Shown here piece by piece: positions 27,316-35,164 of a DNA stretch of 64,000 nucleotides. Numbering within the stretch: the stretch's first letter is position 1; every line of letters starts with the position of its first letter. Made by a program: the position numbers and the translations under genes. The stretch comes from Polyangiaceae bacterium (GTDB lineage: Bacteria; Myxococcota_A; Polyangia; Polyangiales; Polyangiaceae). The notes under the pieces are model-generated. The model searched no databases. It saw only the letters and a program-made list of their open reading frames with translations, and was not told the DNA's origin. The stretch spans positions 1-64,000 of the forward strand of contig JAICUB010000037.1 of the NCBI GenBank assembly GCA_025936045.1. Direction: 5' to 3'.

Positions 27316-28862
27316 TCGGTGCCTCGCCGGTCGCGGCGCGAGGCGCGCTCCTGGGCCCGCCGCCTGAGCAGCACGAACGCGCCGACGAGCAGCGCGGAGC
27401 CCGGCATGTAGATCAAGACGTAACGCAAGACCTCACCGAGCGATTCCTCCGTGAGCGCGAGTCCGACCGCGCGCGCGGGCTTTTCCGGCACGCTCACGAT
27501 GGGGGGGCGCGCGGCGGCCCATGCGACGGCGTTTTCGACCAAGAGACGGTCGCCGACGAGGGCCGGATCCTGGAAGGTGCGGCCGCCCGCGAGGTTTGCA
27601 AAACCTGCGAGCACCAGGCGCGGGCCGTGCTTTTCATGCGACCCCGCGGGCTTGTCGAGCTCGGCCGCGGCAGCGACGATGCGCTCGGCATGCGGAGCGT
27701 CGGGGGGCGGTCCCTTGCCGTCGAGCACGGCCTTCACGTCCGCGAGGGTGATCGCTTCCGGGCTCGTCTTCACGAGGGCGTGGCCCGGGCCGCCGCCGAT
27801 GAGCGAGAGCGCGCGACTCTGGCTCACGAGCACGCTCACCTCGGTTTTGCCGCCCTCGAGCACGAGCCCGCGCGTCGCTGCGTGCTCGGCCGGGACGCCG
27901 AAGAACACCTCGCCGGCACCGCGCGGCAGCCGCCGGCTCGGGTCCGTCTCCAAGACGACGTTCGGTTCGAGCCGCACGCCGCCGAGCTCGAACAGCGACT
28001 CGAGACCCGAGAGGGCGACGCGGCCGTCTTCGCCGAACGTCGGACCCACGAGCGCGACCACGTTGCCGCCCGCCCGCACCCAGCTTTTCACGCGGTCCGT
28101 GGCGTCGGGCGCGTAGGGCTGCTCCGGCGCGACGATCGCGAGCAGCCGGCAGCCAGCCAGCGGCTTTTGCGCATCCGGGCGCGTCACGTCGAGCGGCGTC
28201 ACCTCGAAGTTGTTCTTTTCGAGGCGGCGCCGGAGCTCCGCGAGCCCGTCGGGTCCAACGTCGTCGATCGACGCTTCGCCGCGGCCGGTCGCGAAGCAAA
28301 GCTTGGCCTTTTCGCTGCCGAGCACGCCCGCGATGCCTTCCGTCACCGCTTGCTCGAGGCGCGGTTGCTGCCGGCCGTCGTCGTCACTCTGACCGAGCTC
28401 GTCGCTCGTCACGAACCAGGTCCTGTCCCCGCGCGCGACGAGGATGACCGCGTCCGCGACGATGCGGCCGTCTTCGGCCTTGCCCGCGCTGACGCCGTAT
28501 TTCTGCTGAACGGCGGCGAATTGCGCGGGGTTTTGCTCGGGGTCGAGGTAGTTCACCTCGAGCCGCGCCGTCTGTGCGCCGTAGCTCACGAGCAGCTGGC
28601 GGAGCGGCGCGAGCAGCGGGTCGGTGCGCGCGAGCAGGACCGTGAGCGACACGGTGTCGGGTAGCTCGTGCAGAATGGTTACGGTGGCGGGCGACAGCGT
28701 GTAGAGGCCGCCCGTGCTCACGTCCCAGCGCTGGTAAAAGCGGGCACAGAGCACGTTCGCGTTGACGGCGATCACCACCGCCGCGAGTACGCCGAGCGCC
28801 GAGAACACCTTCGGCGAGCGGCGGGCGCGGGCTCCTTCGGGCGCGGGAGCGTCGTCGTTCAA
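27312..28862 (-). CDS. GldG-family ABC transporter auxiliary protein
   Basis: The 516-residue protein has an N-terminal membrane segment (VFSALGVLAAVVIAVNANVL), a GldG-type extracytoplasmic domain (RWDVSTGGLYTLSPATVTIL, YLDPEQNPAQF, LCFATGRGE, WVRAGGNVVALVGP) and a C-terminal membrane segment (VLIYMPGSALLVGAFVLL). Known family members act with an ABC-2 ATPase and permease in gliding or secretion. The frame is open far upstream. I chose TTG 28862 because it overlaps the stop of the permease gene (TTGA) and has GGAGG 5 bases before it; GTG 28868 is the alternative. It ends in an ATGA overlap with the DUF4340 gene. Confidence 0.88.
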   Translation of the reverse strand: MNDDAPAPEGARARRSPKVFSALGVLAAVVIAVNANVLCARFYQRWDVSTGGLYTLSPATVTILHELPDTVSLTVLLARTDPLLAPLRQLLVSYGAQTARLEVNYLDPEQNPAQFAAVQQKYGVSAGKAEDGRIVADAVILVARGDRTWFVTSDELGQSDDDGRQQPRLEQAVTEGIAGVLGSEKAKLCFATGRGEASIDDVGPDGLAELRRRLEKNNFEVTPLDVTRPDAQKPLAGCRLLAIVAPEQPYAPDATDRVKSWVRAGGNVVALVGPTFGEDGRVALSGLESLFELGGVRLEPNVVLETDPSRRLPRGAGEVFFGVPAEHAATRGLVLEGGKTEVSVLVSQSRALSLIGGGPGHALVKTSPEAITLADVKAVLDGKGPPPDAPHAERIVAAAAELDKPAGSHEKHGPRLVLAGFANLAGGRTFQDPALVGDRLLVENAVAWAAARPPIVSVPEKPARAVGLALTEESLGEVLRYVLIYMPGSALLVGAFVLLRRRAQERASRRDRRGTE

Positions 28863-29608
28863 CCCCACCTCCACGAGTCGACGACGCGCGCAGTCACGAA
28901 CAGGCTCGCGCCGGCGAGCGAGCCGTCGAACACGATGCGGCGGAGGTCGATGATTCCGCGCGACATCTCTTCCATCTGCGATGCCATCGAGACGTGCGCG
29001 CAGAGGTCGCGCATGAGCCCGGGCTCGAACACGTACTCGCCCACGCCCAGCACGAACAGGCCGAATTCGGCGAAAATCGCGAGTAAGAGCGCGATGAGCT
29101 GGCTCTTCGACAGCGAGCTCATGAGCGTGCCCAGTGCGAGGTACGCCGCGCCGATACCGAACAGACCGAAGTAGCTCGAGCCCACCGCATGCCAGTCGAC
29201 CGCGCCCGTATGGCGCAGCACGACGACGTAGAGCGAGGTCGGCGCCCACATCACGAGGTAGGTGCTGAGCACGGCGGCGTATTTGCCGAGCACGACGGCA
29301 CTCGGCGTCACGGGCGCCGTGAGCAGCGTCTCGATGGTGCCGCTCCGTCGCTCCTCGGCGAAAGTGCGCATCGTGAGCGCCGGGCAGATGAGGAGCAGCG
29401 TCATCAAGAGAAACACCGACTCTTGCCCGAAATACGCCTCCACCGGGCCCGTCTCGACGGCGAGGTCGGCGAGGCTCGTGAAGTGGACGACGATGGAATA
29501 GAAGATGGTGCCCTGCAGCAGCAGGAAGACGACGAGCAGGACCCAAGCGAGGGGCGTCACCCACAGGCTCAGCATTTCGCGCCGGTAGACCGCGAAAAAT
29601 CCGCTCAC
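28859..29608 (-). CDS. ABC-2 type permease, GldF-like
   Basis: The 249-residue integral membrane protein has about six hydrophobic segments (for example VTPLAWVLLVVFLLLQGTIF and LIALLLAIFAEFGLFVLGVG). The signature AEERRSGTIETLLTAPVTPS is typical of ABC-2 permeases of the NosY/GldF type. It pairs with the ATPase encoded just before it: the GTG start overlaps the ATPase stop (GTGA). It would form the membrane channel of a Gld-type exporter with the GldG-like and DUF4340 proteins. In Bacteroidetes such systems support gliding; in myxobacteria the substrate is not known to me. Confidence 0.9.
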   Translation of the reverse strand: MSGFFAVYRREMLSLWVTPLAWVLLVVFLLLQGTIFYSIVVHFTSLADLAVETGPVEAYFGQESVFLLMTLLLICPALTMRTFAEERRSGTIETLLTAPVTPSAVVLGKYAAVLSTYLVMWAPTSLYVVVLRHTGAVDWHAVGSSYFGLFGIGAAYLALGTLMSSLSKSQLIALLLAIFAEFGLFVLGVGEYVFEPGLMRDLCAHVSMASQMEEMSRGIIDLRRIVFDGSLAGASLFVTARVVDSWRWG

Positions 29609-30570
29609 GCGCCGTCCTTCCGCTCGGCATCGCCCTGCGTGAGCTCCGCGAATACGGCCTCGAGCGAGGCGCGCACGGGCCCCACGCTGCGGACGCCGGC
29701 GCCCGCGGCGACGAGCGCCGCCACGGCGCGTTCGACCGTGCGATCCGGCTCCGCGTCCTCCGCGATTTCGAGCGTGAGCTCGACGGTCCCGCGCTCGTCC
29801 CGCGTGCTTTTCGCGCGTACCCGCTGCACGCCCGGCACCCCGCGCAGCGTCGCTTCGAGCGACGCCGGCTCGCCGTGGGCACCAATCACGCTCTCCCGGC
29901 TCCGCTGCCGCGCCTTGAGCTCGGCAAGCGTGCCCTCGGCGACGAGCCGCCCGCGCGCGATGACGAGCGCGCGATCACACACGGCCTCGACCTCCGGCAA
30001 GATGTGCGTCGAAAGCAAGATGGTGTGACTCTTACCGAGTTCGCGTACGAGCGAGCGCACCTCGACGATTTGATTCGGATCGAGCCCCGCGGTCGGCTCG
30101 TCCAAAATGAGGAGCGGCGGATTCGAGACGAGCGCATCCGCGAGCGCGACGCGCTGCCGGTAGCCTTTCGAGAGCTGCGCGATGGGCGTCTCGGCCACGT
30201 CCTCGACGGCGGCTTGCTCGAGCGAGCGCGCGACCGCGGCCTTGCGCTCGCGCCGCGGGACGCGCTTGAGCGCCGCGCGAAACGCGAGATACTCGCGCAC
30301 GCGGAGCTCGGGATAGAGCGGCGCCGCTTCCGGCATGTACCCGAGCCGCGCGCGCGCTTCGAGCGACGCCGTCGCGACGTCGAACCCGGCGATCGTCACG
30401 CTGCCGGCGGTCGCCCCCAAGAAGCCGGCGAGCATGCGCAACGTCGTGGTTTTCCCCGCGCCGTTCGGTCCGAGAAAGCCGACCACCTCGCCCGCGCCGA
30501 CCGTGAAGGAGACGTCCTTCACGGCGACGACGCTGCCGTAGTCTTTGGTCAGGTTCCGGGCCTCGATCAT
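29605..30570 (-). CDS. ABC transporter ATPase, GldA-like
   Basis: This 321-residue cytoplasmic ATPase has Walker A GPNGAGKTTTLRML, signature LSKGYRQRVALADAL, Walker B LLILDEPTAGLDP and a switch His in LLSTHILPE. A C-terminal extension of about 100 residues (GVPGVQRVRAKS type) is usual for ABC-2 exporters of the NatA/GldA group. I chose ATG 30570 (MIEARNLTKDYG) because the family starts there; a GTG at 30591 would add seven residues. It begins the four-gene overlapping operon ATPase-permease-GldG-DUF4340, downstream of secA on the same strand, with a hairpin between. Confidence 0.92.
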   Translation of the reverse strand: MIEARNLTKDYGSVVAVKDVSFTVGAGEVVGFLGPNGAGKTTTLRMLAGFLGATAGSVTIAGFDVATASLEARARLGYMPEAAPLYPELRVREYLAFRAALKRVPRRERKAAVARSLEQAAVEDVAETPIAQLSKGYRQRVALADALVSNPPLLILDEPTAGLDPNQIVEVRSLVRELGKSHTILLSTHILPEVEAVCDRALVIARGRLVAEGTLAELKARQRSRESVIGAHGEPASLEATLRGVPGVQRVRAKSTRDERGTVELTLEIAEDAEPDRTVERAVAALVAAGAGVRSVGPVRASLEAVFAELTQGDAERKDGA

Positions 30571-30613
30571 GGAGGGCGCTAGGCCTACCACAGCCTCGTA
30601 AGCTTCCGGAGTG

Positions 30614-30642
30614 CGCGCCGTCGATTCGAATCCGCCGGCGCG
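30614..30642 (-). terminator. Hairpin between secA and the Gld-type operon
   Basis: A 7-bp stem (CGCGCCG and CGGCGCG) encloses a 15-base loop that itself contains the palindrome GATTCGAATC. It starts 16 bases after the secA stop and 43 bases before the ATPase start, so may end or attenuate secA transcripts. Confidence 0.4.
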
Positions 30643-30658
30643 TAACCGTCCGCGAGGC

Positions 30659-33600
30659 TCAGGGCTGGGCTTGCACTTCGTCCGGGTCGTCCTCGGCCGC
30701 GCCCTCTTCTTCGAGGATGGCGCCGTGGCACTTTTTGAATTTCTTGCCCGAGCCGCAGGGGCAGGGGTCGTTGCGGCCGATGCGCGGGGCCGCCGTCGCA
30801 GGGCGGCGCTGTGGCTGCGGGACCGCCGCGGCCTGCTCGCGCAGTTGATTGAGCGCGGCCGCCGGATCCTCCGCCTCGGCGCTCGGGTGCTGCGCGATGA
30901 CGTGCGCGAGCTCTTCCTGGTAGCGCCGCTCCGTCTCCTGCTCGCGCGCCGCCATTTCTTCCGTGCGCTGCACCTGGGCCTCGAAGAACTTCACGAGCAC
31001 GTTGCTCGAGACCTTCGCCATCATGTTGAGGAAGTTGTCGTAGCCTTCCTTTTTGTACTCGTTCTTCGGATCGAGCTGGCCGTAGCCGCGCAGGCCGATG
31101 CCGTCGCGCAGGTGCTCCATGTTCGACAGGTGATCGACCCACGCCTCGTCGATCCCCTCGACGTAGATGTGGCGAAAGAGACGCAGCGCGATTTCGACGC
31201 CGAGCTCCTGCTCCTTCTCGCGGTAGATCGCCTCGGCGCGCTCGTACGCGAGCTTCATCACGCCGTCGGTCTCGCCGAGCTCGTCGGTGCCCGGCGGCAG
31301 CTTGCCCTTGAAGTGCTCGTCGAAGCCCGCGTGCAGGCCCTTCCAATCCCAATCCTCCGCGGGCTTGCCCTCGGCGCAGCTCTCCTCGACGATGGCGGCG
31401 ACGACGCGGTCGATGAGGTCGAGCACGCGCTCGCGCTGCTCGGATAGGCCGAGCGGCACGCTGGCGACGAGCTCGTCGTAGACCGACACCGGCGTGCGCT
31501 GGCGGCGCTCCTCGATGTCGAGGCGCACGCCCCAGAGCTGATACACCTCGTGCTGGAGCGACTCGAGCTCGACGAGCTTCTGCGCCTTTTCGAGGCTCGC
31601 GCGCGTCGGGTACTTGGGCTTGCCGTCTTCCTTCACGGTGCCGATCGGCGGATCGCAGAACATGCCGACGAGCGCGCCGATGGGACCTTCGACCTTCTCG
31701 AGGATCTCCGGATCGACCGGGATTTGTCGCGCTTCACCCGTCGCCTTGCCGGTGTCGTCGATTTCCTCGGGCGAGTAGCGGCCCGCGAGCAGCTGCTGCC
31801 GCAGCGCATACACGGTCTTGCGCTGGGCGTTCATCACGTCGTCGTACTCGAGCAGGTTCTTGCGGACGTCGAAGTTGCGCTCTTCCACCTTGCGCTGCGC
31901 GTTCTCGATGCTGCGCGTGACGAGCGGGTGTTCAATGGGCTCGTCGTCGGGCATGCCCATGCGATCCATCAAGTTCTTCACGCGGTCGCCCGCGAAGATG
32001 CGCATGAGGTCGTCTTCGAGCGAGAGATAGAACTTGCTGTAGCCCGGGTCGCCCTGGCGACCGGCGCGGCCGCGCAGCTGGTTGTCGATGCGCCGCGATT
32101 CGTGCCGCTCGGTGCCGACGATGTGAAGGCCGCCGAGCTCGATCACCTCGTCGTGCTCGATCTTGCATTGGCGCTCGTGCTTGGCGACGAGCTCCTTGAA
32201 GGCGGGGTCGTTCTCGTCCGGCGTGATGCCTTGTTGCTTGAGCTCGTTGCGCGCGATCATCTCGGGGTTGCCGCCGAGCAAGATGTCGGTGCCGCGACCG
32301 GCCATGTTCGTCGAAACGGTGATGGCACCCTTGCGGCCGGCCTGCGCGACGACGAACGCTTCGTTCTCGTGGTGCTTGGCGTTCAGAACGTGGTGGGCGA
32401 TGCCTTTTTTGGCCAAAATACGCGCGACGGCGCCGCTCTTCTCGACGCTGGTCGTGCCGACGAGGATGGGCTTGCCCTCCTCGTGGAGCGAAACGATGTC
32501 CCGGACGACCGCGTTGAACTTCTCGCGTTCCGTCTTGTAGACGACGTCGTGATCGTCGCTTCGGCGAATCGAGCGGTTGGTCGGGATCACGACGACGTCG
32601 AGCTTGTACGTCTCGCTGAACTCGTGCGCTTCCGTCTCGGCGGTGCCGGTCATGCCCGCGAGCTTCTTGTAGATGCGGAAGAGATTCTGGAACGTGATCG
32701 TCGCCATCGTGCGGCTCTCTTCTTGGATCCGCACGTTCTCCTTGGCTTCCACGGCCTGGTGCAAGCCGTCGCTCCAACGGCGTCCCGCGAGCACGCGGCC
32801 GGTGAACTCGTCGATGATGAGCACTTTGCCGTCGGGGCTCACCATGTAGTGCTGGTCGCGCTTGTAGAGCGCGTGCGCGCGCAAGAGCTGATTCAGGATG
32901 TGCAACGTCTGTACGTTGACCGGATCGTACAGATTGCGGATTCCGACCGATTTTTGGATGTGCTCGACGCCGTCGTCGGTGAGCGCGGCGCTGAACGCCT
33001 TCTCGTCGACGCTGAAGTGCTCGTCCTTGCGCAGGCGGGCGACGACTTCGTTCAAGGTCCGATAGCTGTCGCTCGCGGCCTCGGCAGGGCCGCTGATGAT
33101 GAGCGGCGTGCGTGCTTCGTCGATGAGGATGGAGTCGACTTCGTCGACGATGGCGAAATTGAGTGGGCGCTGACAGTAGTCGAGCGCCGAGTACTTCATG
33201 TTGTCGCGCAGGTAATCGAAGCCGAACTCGTTGTTCTGCCCGTAGCAGATGTCGGCCTTGTACGAGGCCTTCTTCTCTTCGTCGTATTGGCCGTTCACGA
33301 TGGCGCCGACCGACATCCCGAGAAACTTGTAGATGCGCCCCATCCATTCGGCGTCGCGCTTGGCGAGGTAGTCGTTCACCGTGATCACGTGCACGCCCTT
33401 GCCGTCGAGGGCGTTCAGGTACACGGGCAGCGTGGCGACGAGCGTCTTGCCTTCACCGGTGCGCATCTCGGCGATGGAGCCCTTGTGCAGTACGGCGCCG
33501 CCGATGAGCTGCACGTCGTAGTGGCGCATCTTGAGCACGCGCCGGCCGGCCTCACGGCAGACAGCGAAGGCTTCGATCAAGATGTCGTCGAGCGTCGCGC

Positions 33601-33769
33601 CGTTGTCGAGCTTCTCCTTGAAGTACGGGGTCTTCGCCTGGAGCTCCGCGTCGGACAGCGCCTTGAGGTCGTTCTCCAAGGCGTTGATGGCAGCCACCAT
33701 GGGCTGGATGCGCCGCATGGCGCGCTCGTTGGAGGTTCCGAAGACTTTCTTCGCTATCCAGGTGAACAT
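30659..33769 (-). CDS. secA: Preprotein translocase ATPase SecA
   Basis: This is the motor of the Sec pathway, 1036 residues. Walker A is MRTGEGKTLVATLP; the DEAD-type box is VDEVDSILIDEARTPLIISG. Preprotein-binding and helicase domain 2 motifs are present (TNMAGRGTDI, GRAGRQGDPG). The tail carries the SEC-C zinc motif (GRNDPCPCGSGKKFKKCHG), followed by an acidic extension of about 20 residues. The length is at the upper end for the family, as in other myxobacteria, partly through an inserted region after the helicase core. The start ATG has no clear Shine-Dalgarno. It should serve export of the many lipoproteins encoded in this window. Confidence 0.98.
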   Translation of the reverse strand: MFTWIAKKVFGTSNERAMRRIQPMVAAINALENDLKALSDAELQAKTPYFKEKLDNGATLDDILIEAFAVCREAGRRVLKMRHYDVQLIGGAVLHKGSIAEMRTGEGKTLVATLPVYLNALDGKGVHVITVNDYLAKRDAEWMGRIYKFLGMSVGAIVNGQYDEEKKASYKADICYGQNNEFGFDYLRDNMKYSALDYCQRPLNFAIVDEVDSILIDEARTPLIISGPAEAASDSYRTLNEVVARLRKDEHFSVDEKAFSAALTDDGVEHIQKSVGIRNLYDPVNVQTLHILNQLLRAHALYKRDQHYMVSPDGKVLIIDEFTGRVLAGRRWSDGLHQAVEAKENVRIQEESRTMATITFQNLFRIYKKLAGMTGTAETEAHEFSETYKLDVVVIPTNRSIRRSDDHDVVYKTEREKFNAVVRDIVSLHEEGKPILVGTTSVEKSGAVARILAKKGIAHHVLNAKHHENEAFVVAQAGRKGAITVSTNMAGRGTDILLGGNPEMIARNELKQQGITPDENDPAFKELVAKHERQCKIEHDEVIELGGLHIVGTERHESRRIDNQLRGRAGRQGDPGYSKFYLSLEDDLMRIFAGDRVKNLMDRMGMPDDEPIEHPLVTRSIENAQRKVEERNFDVRKNLLEYDDVMNAQRKTVYALRQQLLAGRYSPEEIDDTGKATGEARQIPVDPEILEKVEGPIGALVGMFCDPPIGTVKEDGKPKYPTRASLEKAQKLVELESLQHEVYQLWGVRLDIEERRQRTPVSVYDELVASVPLGLSEQRERVLDLIDRVVAAIVEESCAEGKPAEDWDWKGLHAGFDEHFKGKLPPGTDELGETDGVMKLAYERAEAIYREKEQELGVEIALRLFRHIYVEGIDEAWVDHLSNMEHLRDGIGLRGYGQLDPKNEYKKEGYDNFLNMMAKVSSNVLVKFFEAQVQRTEEMAAREQETERRYQEELAHVIAQHPSAEAEDPAAALNQLREQAAAVPQPQRRPATAAPRIGRNDPCPCGSGKKFKKCHGAILEEEGAAEDDPDEVQAQP

Positions 33770-34209
33770 GGTTGGCGTCGGCGGGAACGTAGTCCCTCAC
33801 GGGGAGCCACGCCAGCCATACCTTGCGGCGCGCAGGCAGCCGTGATTGAGGCCGCGGCGCCCACGCGGTGGGGGCTTCCGCGGACTGTCGCGTACCGAAC
33901 ATACGGACTATCCGAGGAGCCCTTTGGCTGCAAGTAAACCCACTAGGTCATGCTCGTGTTCCCGGCGTCGCGACACGCGCGCTCTCCGGTGGCGGTAGCG
34001 GCGCTCGGGTTCGTGCTCGCGAGGTGAGGCGGCATCTCGCGAACGCTCGTCGTCCGCGCGCACCACACGACGCCGAGGCGATCCGGGGACGCTCACTGCG
34101 ACGCAGGCGGCGCTCCGCCGTTGCGGCGGCGCTCCGCCGTTGCGCTAGCCGCGGGCGCGACAAATCGCCGGGGGAGCGGACGGCCGCGAACGATGCTAGC
34201 GTGACCGTC
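33770..34209. other. 440-bp region between secA and a small lipoprotein gene
   Basis: The region between divergent genes shows no frame with sensible protein composition; the visible frames are Arg-rich. It must contain the secA promoter. The only clear structure is the 19-bp tandem repeat at 34107-34144. No recognisable promoter pair stands out. Confidence 0.6.
34107..34144. repeat. Exact 19-bp tandem repeat
   Basis: GCGGCGCTCCGCCGTTGCG occurs at 34107-34125 and immediately again at 34126-34144, 66 bases before the small lipoprotein gene. Each copy contains a small inverted pair (GGCG and CGCC). Confidence 0.85.
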
Positions 34210-34611
34210 ATGGTCGGGAACCGAGTGTGGGCCGTGGTTCGTCGCCGGGGCGCGCGCATGCTCGCGCTTTCGGGGCTCGTCTTCGTTTGGGTGAGCGGGT
34301 GCGCGGGGCAGAGCAGCAGTAACGCCGACACCGATCAGTGTCCGACGGTGTGTGAAAATGGCTCGAAGTGCCCCGGCGCGCCCCCGCTCACCCAGAGCTG
34401 TGACGACACCTGTCTCGGCCAGGACGCGCTCGCGACGGAGAGCAACTGCCACGACCTTTACGTCGCTTCGATCGACTGCTCGGCCGCGCTCGAGAACGTC
34501 TGTACCGCGCTCATCGCCTGTGCGAGCCAGATCAACGCCGCGAACGCCTGCGAGCAAGCGTACTGCGCGAAGCACGCCGACGCCGAGGTGTGCGCCTACG
34601 AGCCGCACTGA
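34210..34611 (+). CDS. Small Cys-rich lipoprotein
   Basis: The 133-residue protein has a lipoprotein signal ending at C31 (VWVSGCAG). The mature part of about 100 residues contains around a dozen Cys in loosely spaced pairs (QCPTVCENGSKC, SCDDTCLG, then IDCSAALENVC, YCAKHADAEVC), typical of disulfide-bonded secreted proteins. No family was recognised. The same style (short, Cys-rich, lipobox) is shared by the small lipoprotein at 41759-42169. The start could also be ATG 34258 (MLALSGLVF), which leaves a shorter but adequate signal peptide. It is convergent with the thioesterase gene, 12 bases between stops. Confidence 0.75.
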   Translation: MVGNRVWAVVRRRGARMLALSGLVFVWVSGCAGQSSSNADTDQCPTVCENGSKCPGAPPLTQSCDDTCLGQDALATESNCHDLYVASIDCSAALENVCTALIACASQINAANACEQAYCAKHADAEVCAYEPH

Positions 34612-34623
34612 ACCGAGCCGTAC

Positions 34624-35100
34624 TCAGCGGTTCGCGATGCGGTACGCGTGGCGCCGCGCGCCGGCTTCGAACGCCGCGCGTTCGCCCTCGGTCGTGACGA
34701 GGAGCGGCGTCGCTGGCGCGGGCCGTCCGTCGTCGCCGAGCGCGACGTACACGACGTACCCGGAGTTCGTGTGGCTCGTCTCGCCCGTGATCGGGTGCTC
34801 GCTGTGCACGTCGACGTGCACTTCGATCGATGTCTTGCCCACCCACGTCACCTCGGCCGAGCAAACCAAGAGCTCCCCCAGGTGAACCGGGTGCCGGAAC
34901 GTCATCGAGTCGATCGAGATGGTGACGCAGGCTTTGCGCGTATGGCGCATGGCCGCGATGGCCCCCGCCTCGTCCACCTGGCGCAGGATCACGCCGCCGT
35001 GGACGTTGCCGAGGGCGTTCGAGTGCTCGGGCAGCATCAGCGTGTGGAGCACCAGACGCGACTCGGACGCGGGCTTCGGCGGGATTTCTGACGTGGCCAT
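34624..35100 (-). CDS. Hotdog-fold acyl-CoA thioesterase (YciA/BACH type)
   Basis: The 158-residue enzyme is predicted to hydrolyse acyl-CoA. It has the hotdog signature GNVHGGVILRQVDEAGAIAA with the catalytic Asp on the central helix, then SIDSMTFRHPVHLGELLVCS and TSIEVHVDVHSE. Its length is normal for YciA-type cytosolic thioesterases. It is divergent from rseP with 64 bases between starts and convergent with a small lipoprotein gene. The acyl chain preference cannot be read from the sequence. Confidence 0.92.
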   Translation of the reverse strand: MATSEIPPKPASESRLVLHTLMLPEHSNALGNVHGGVILRQVDEAGAIAAMRHTRKACVTISIDSMTFRHPVHLGELLVCSAEVTWVGKTSIEVHVDVHSEHPITGETSHTNSGYVVYVALGDDGRPAPATPLLVTTEGERAAFEAGARRHAYRIANR

Positions 35101-35164
35101 CGGGTTCCGGGGGCATGCTAGGCTCCGGCCGCCGCTCGCGCCACCCCAGCCGAGCGCCGCGTGA

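Noticed and set aside
31550..33937. 795-codon plus-strand frame opposite secA
   Set aside because: It mirrors secA codons; high GC at third positions leaves antisense frames open. The composition is not that of a folded protein and secA is certain.
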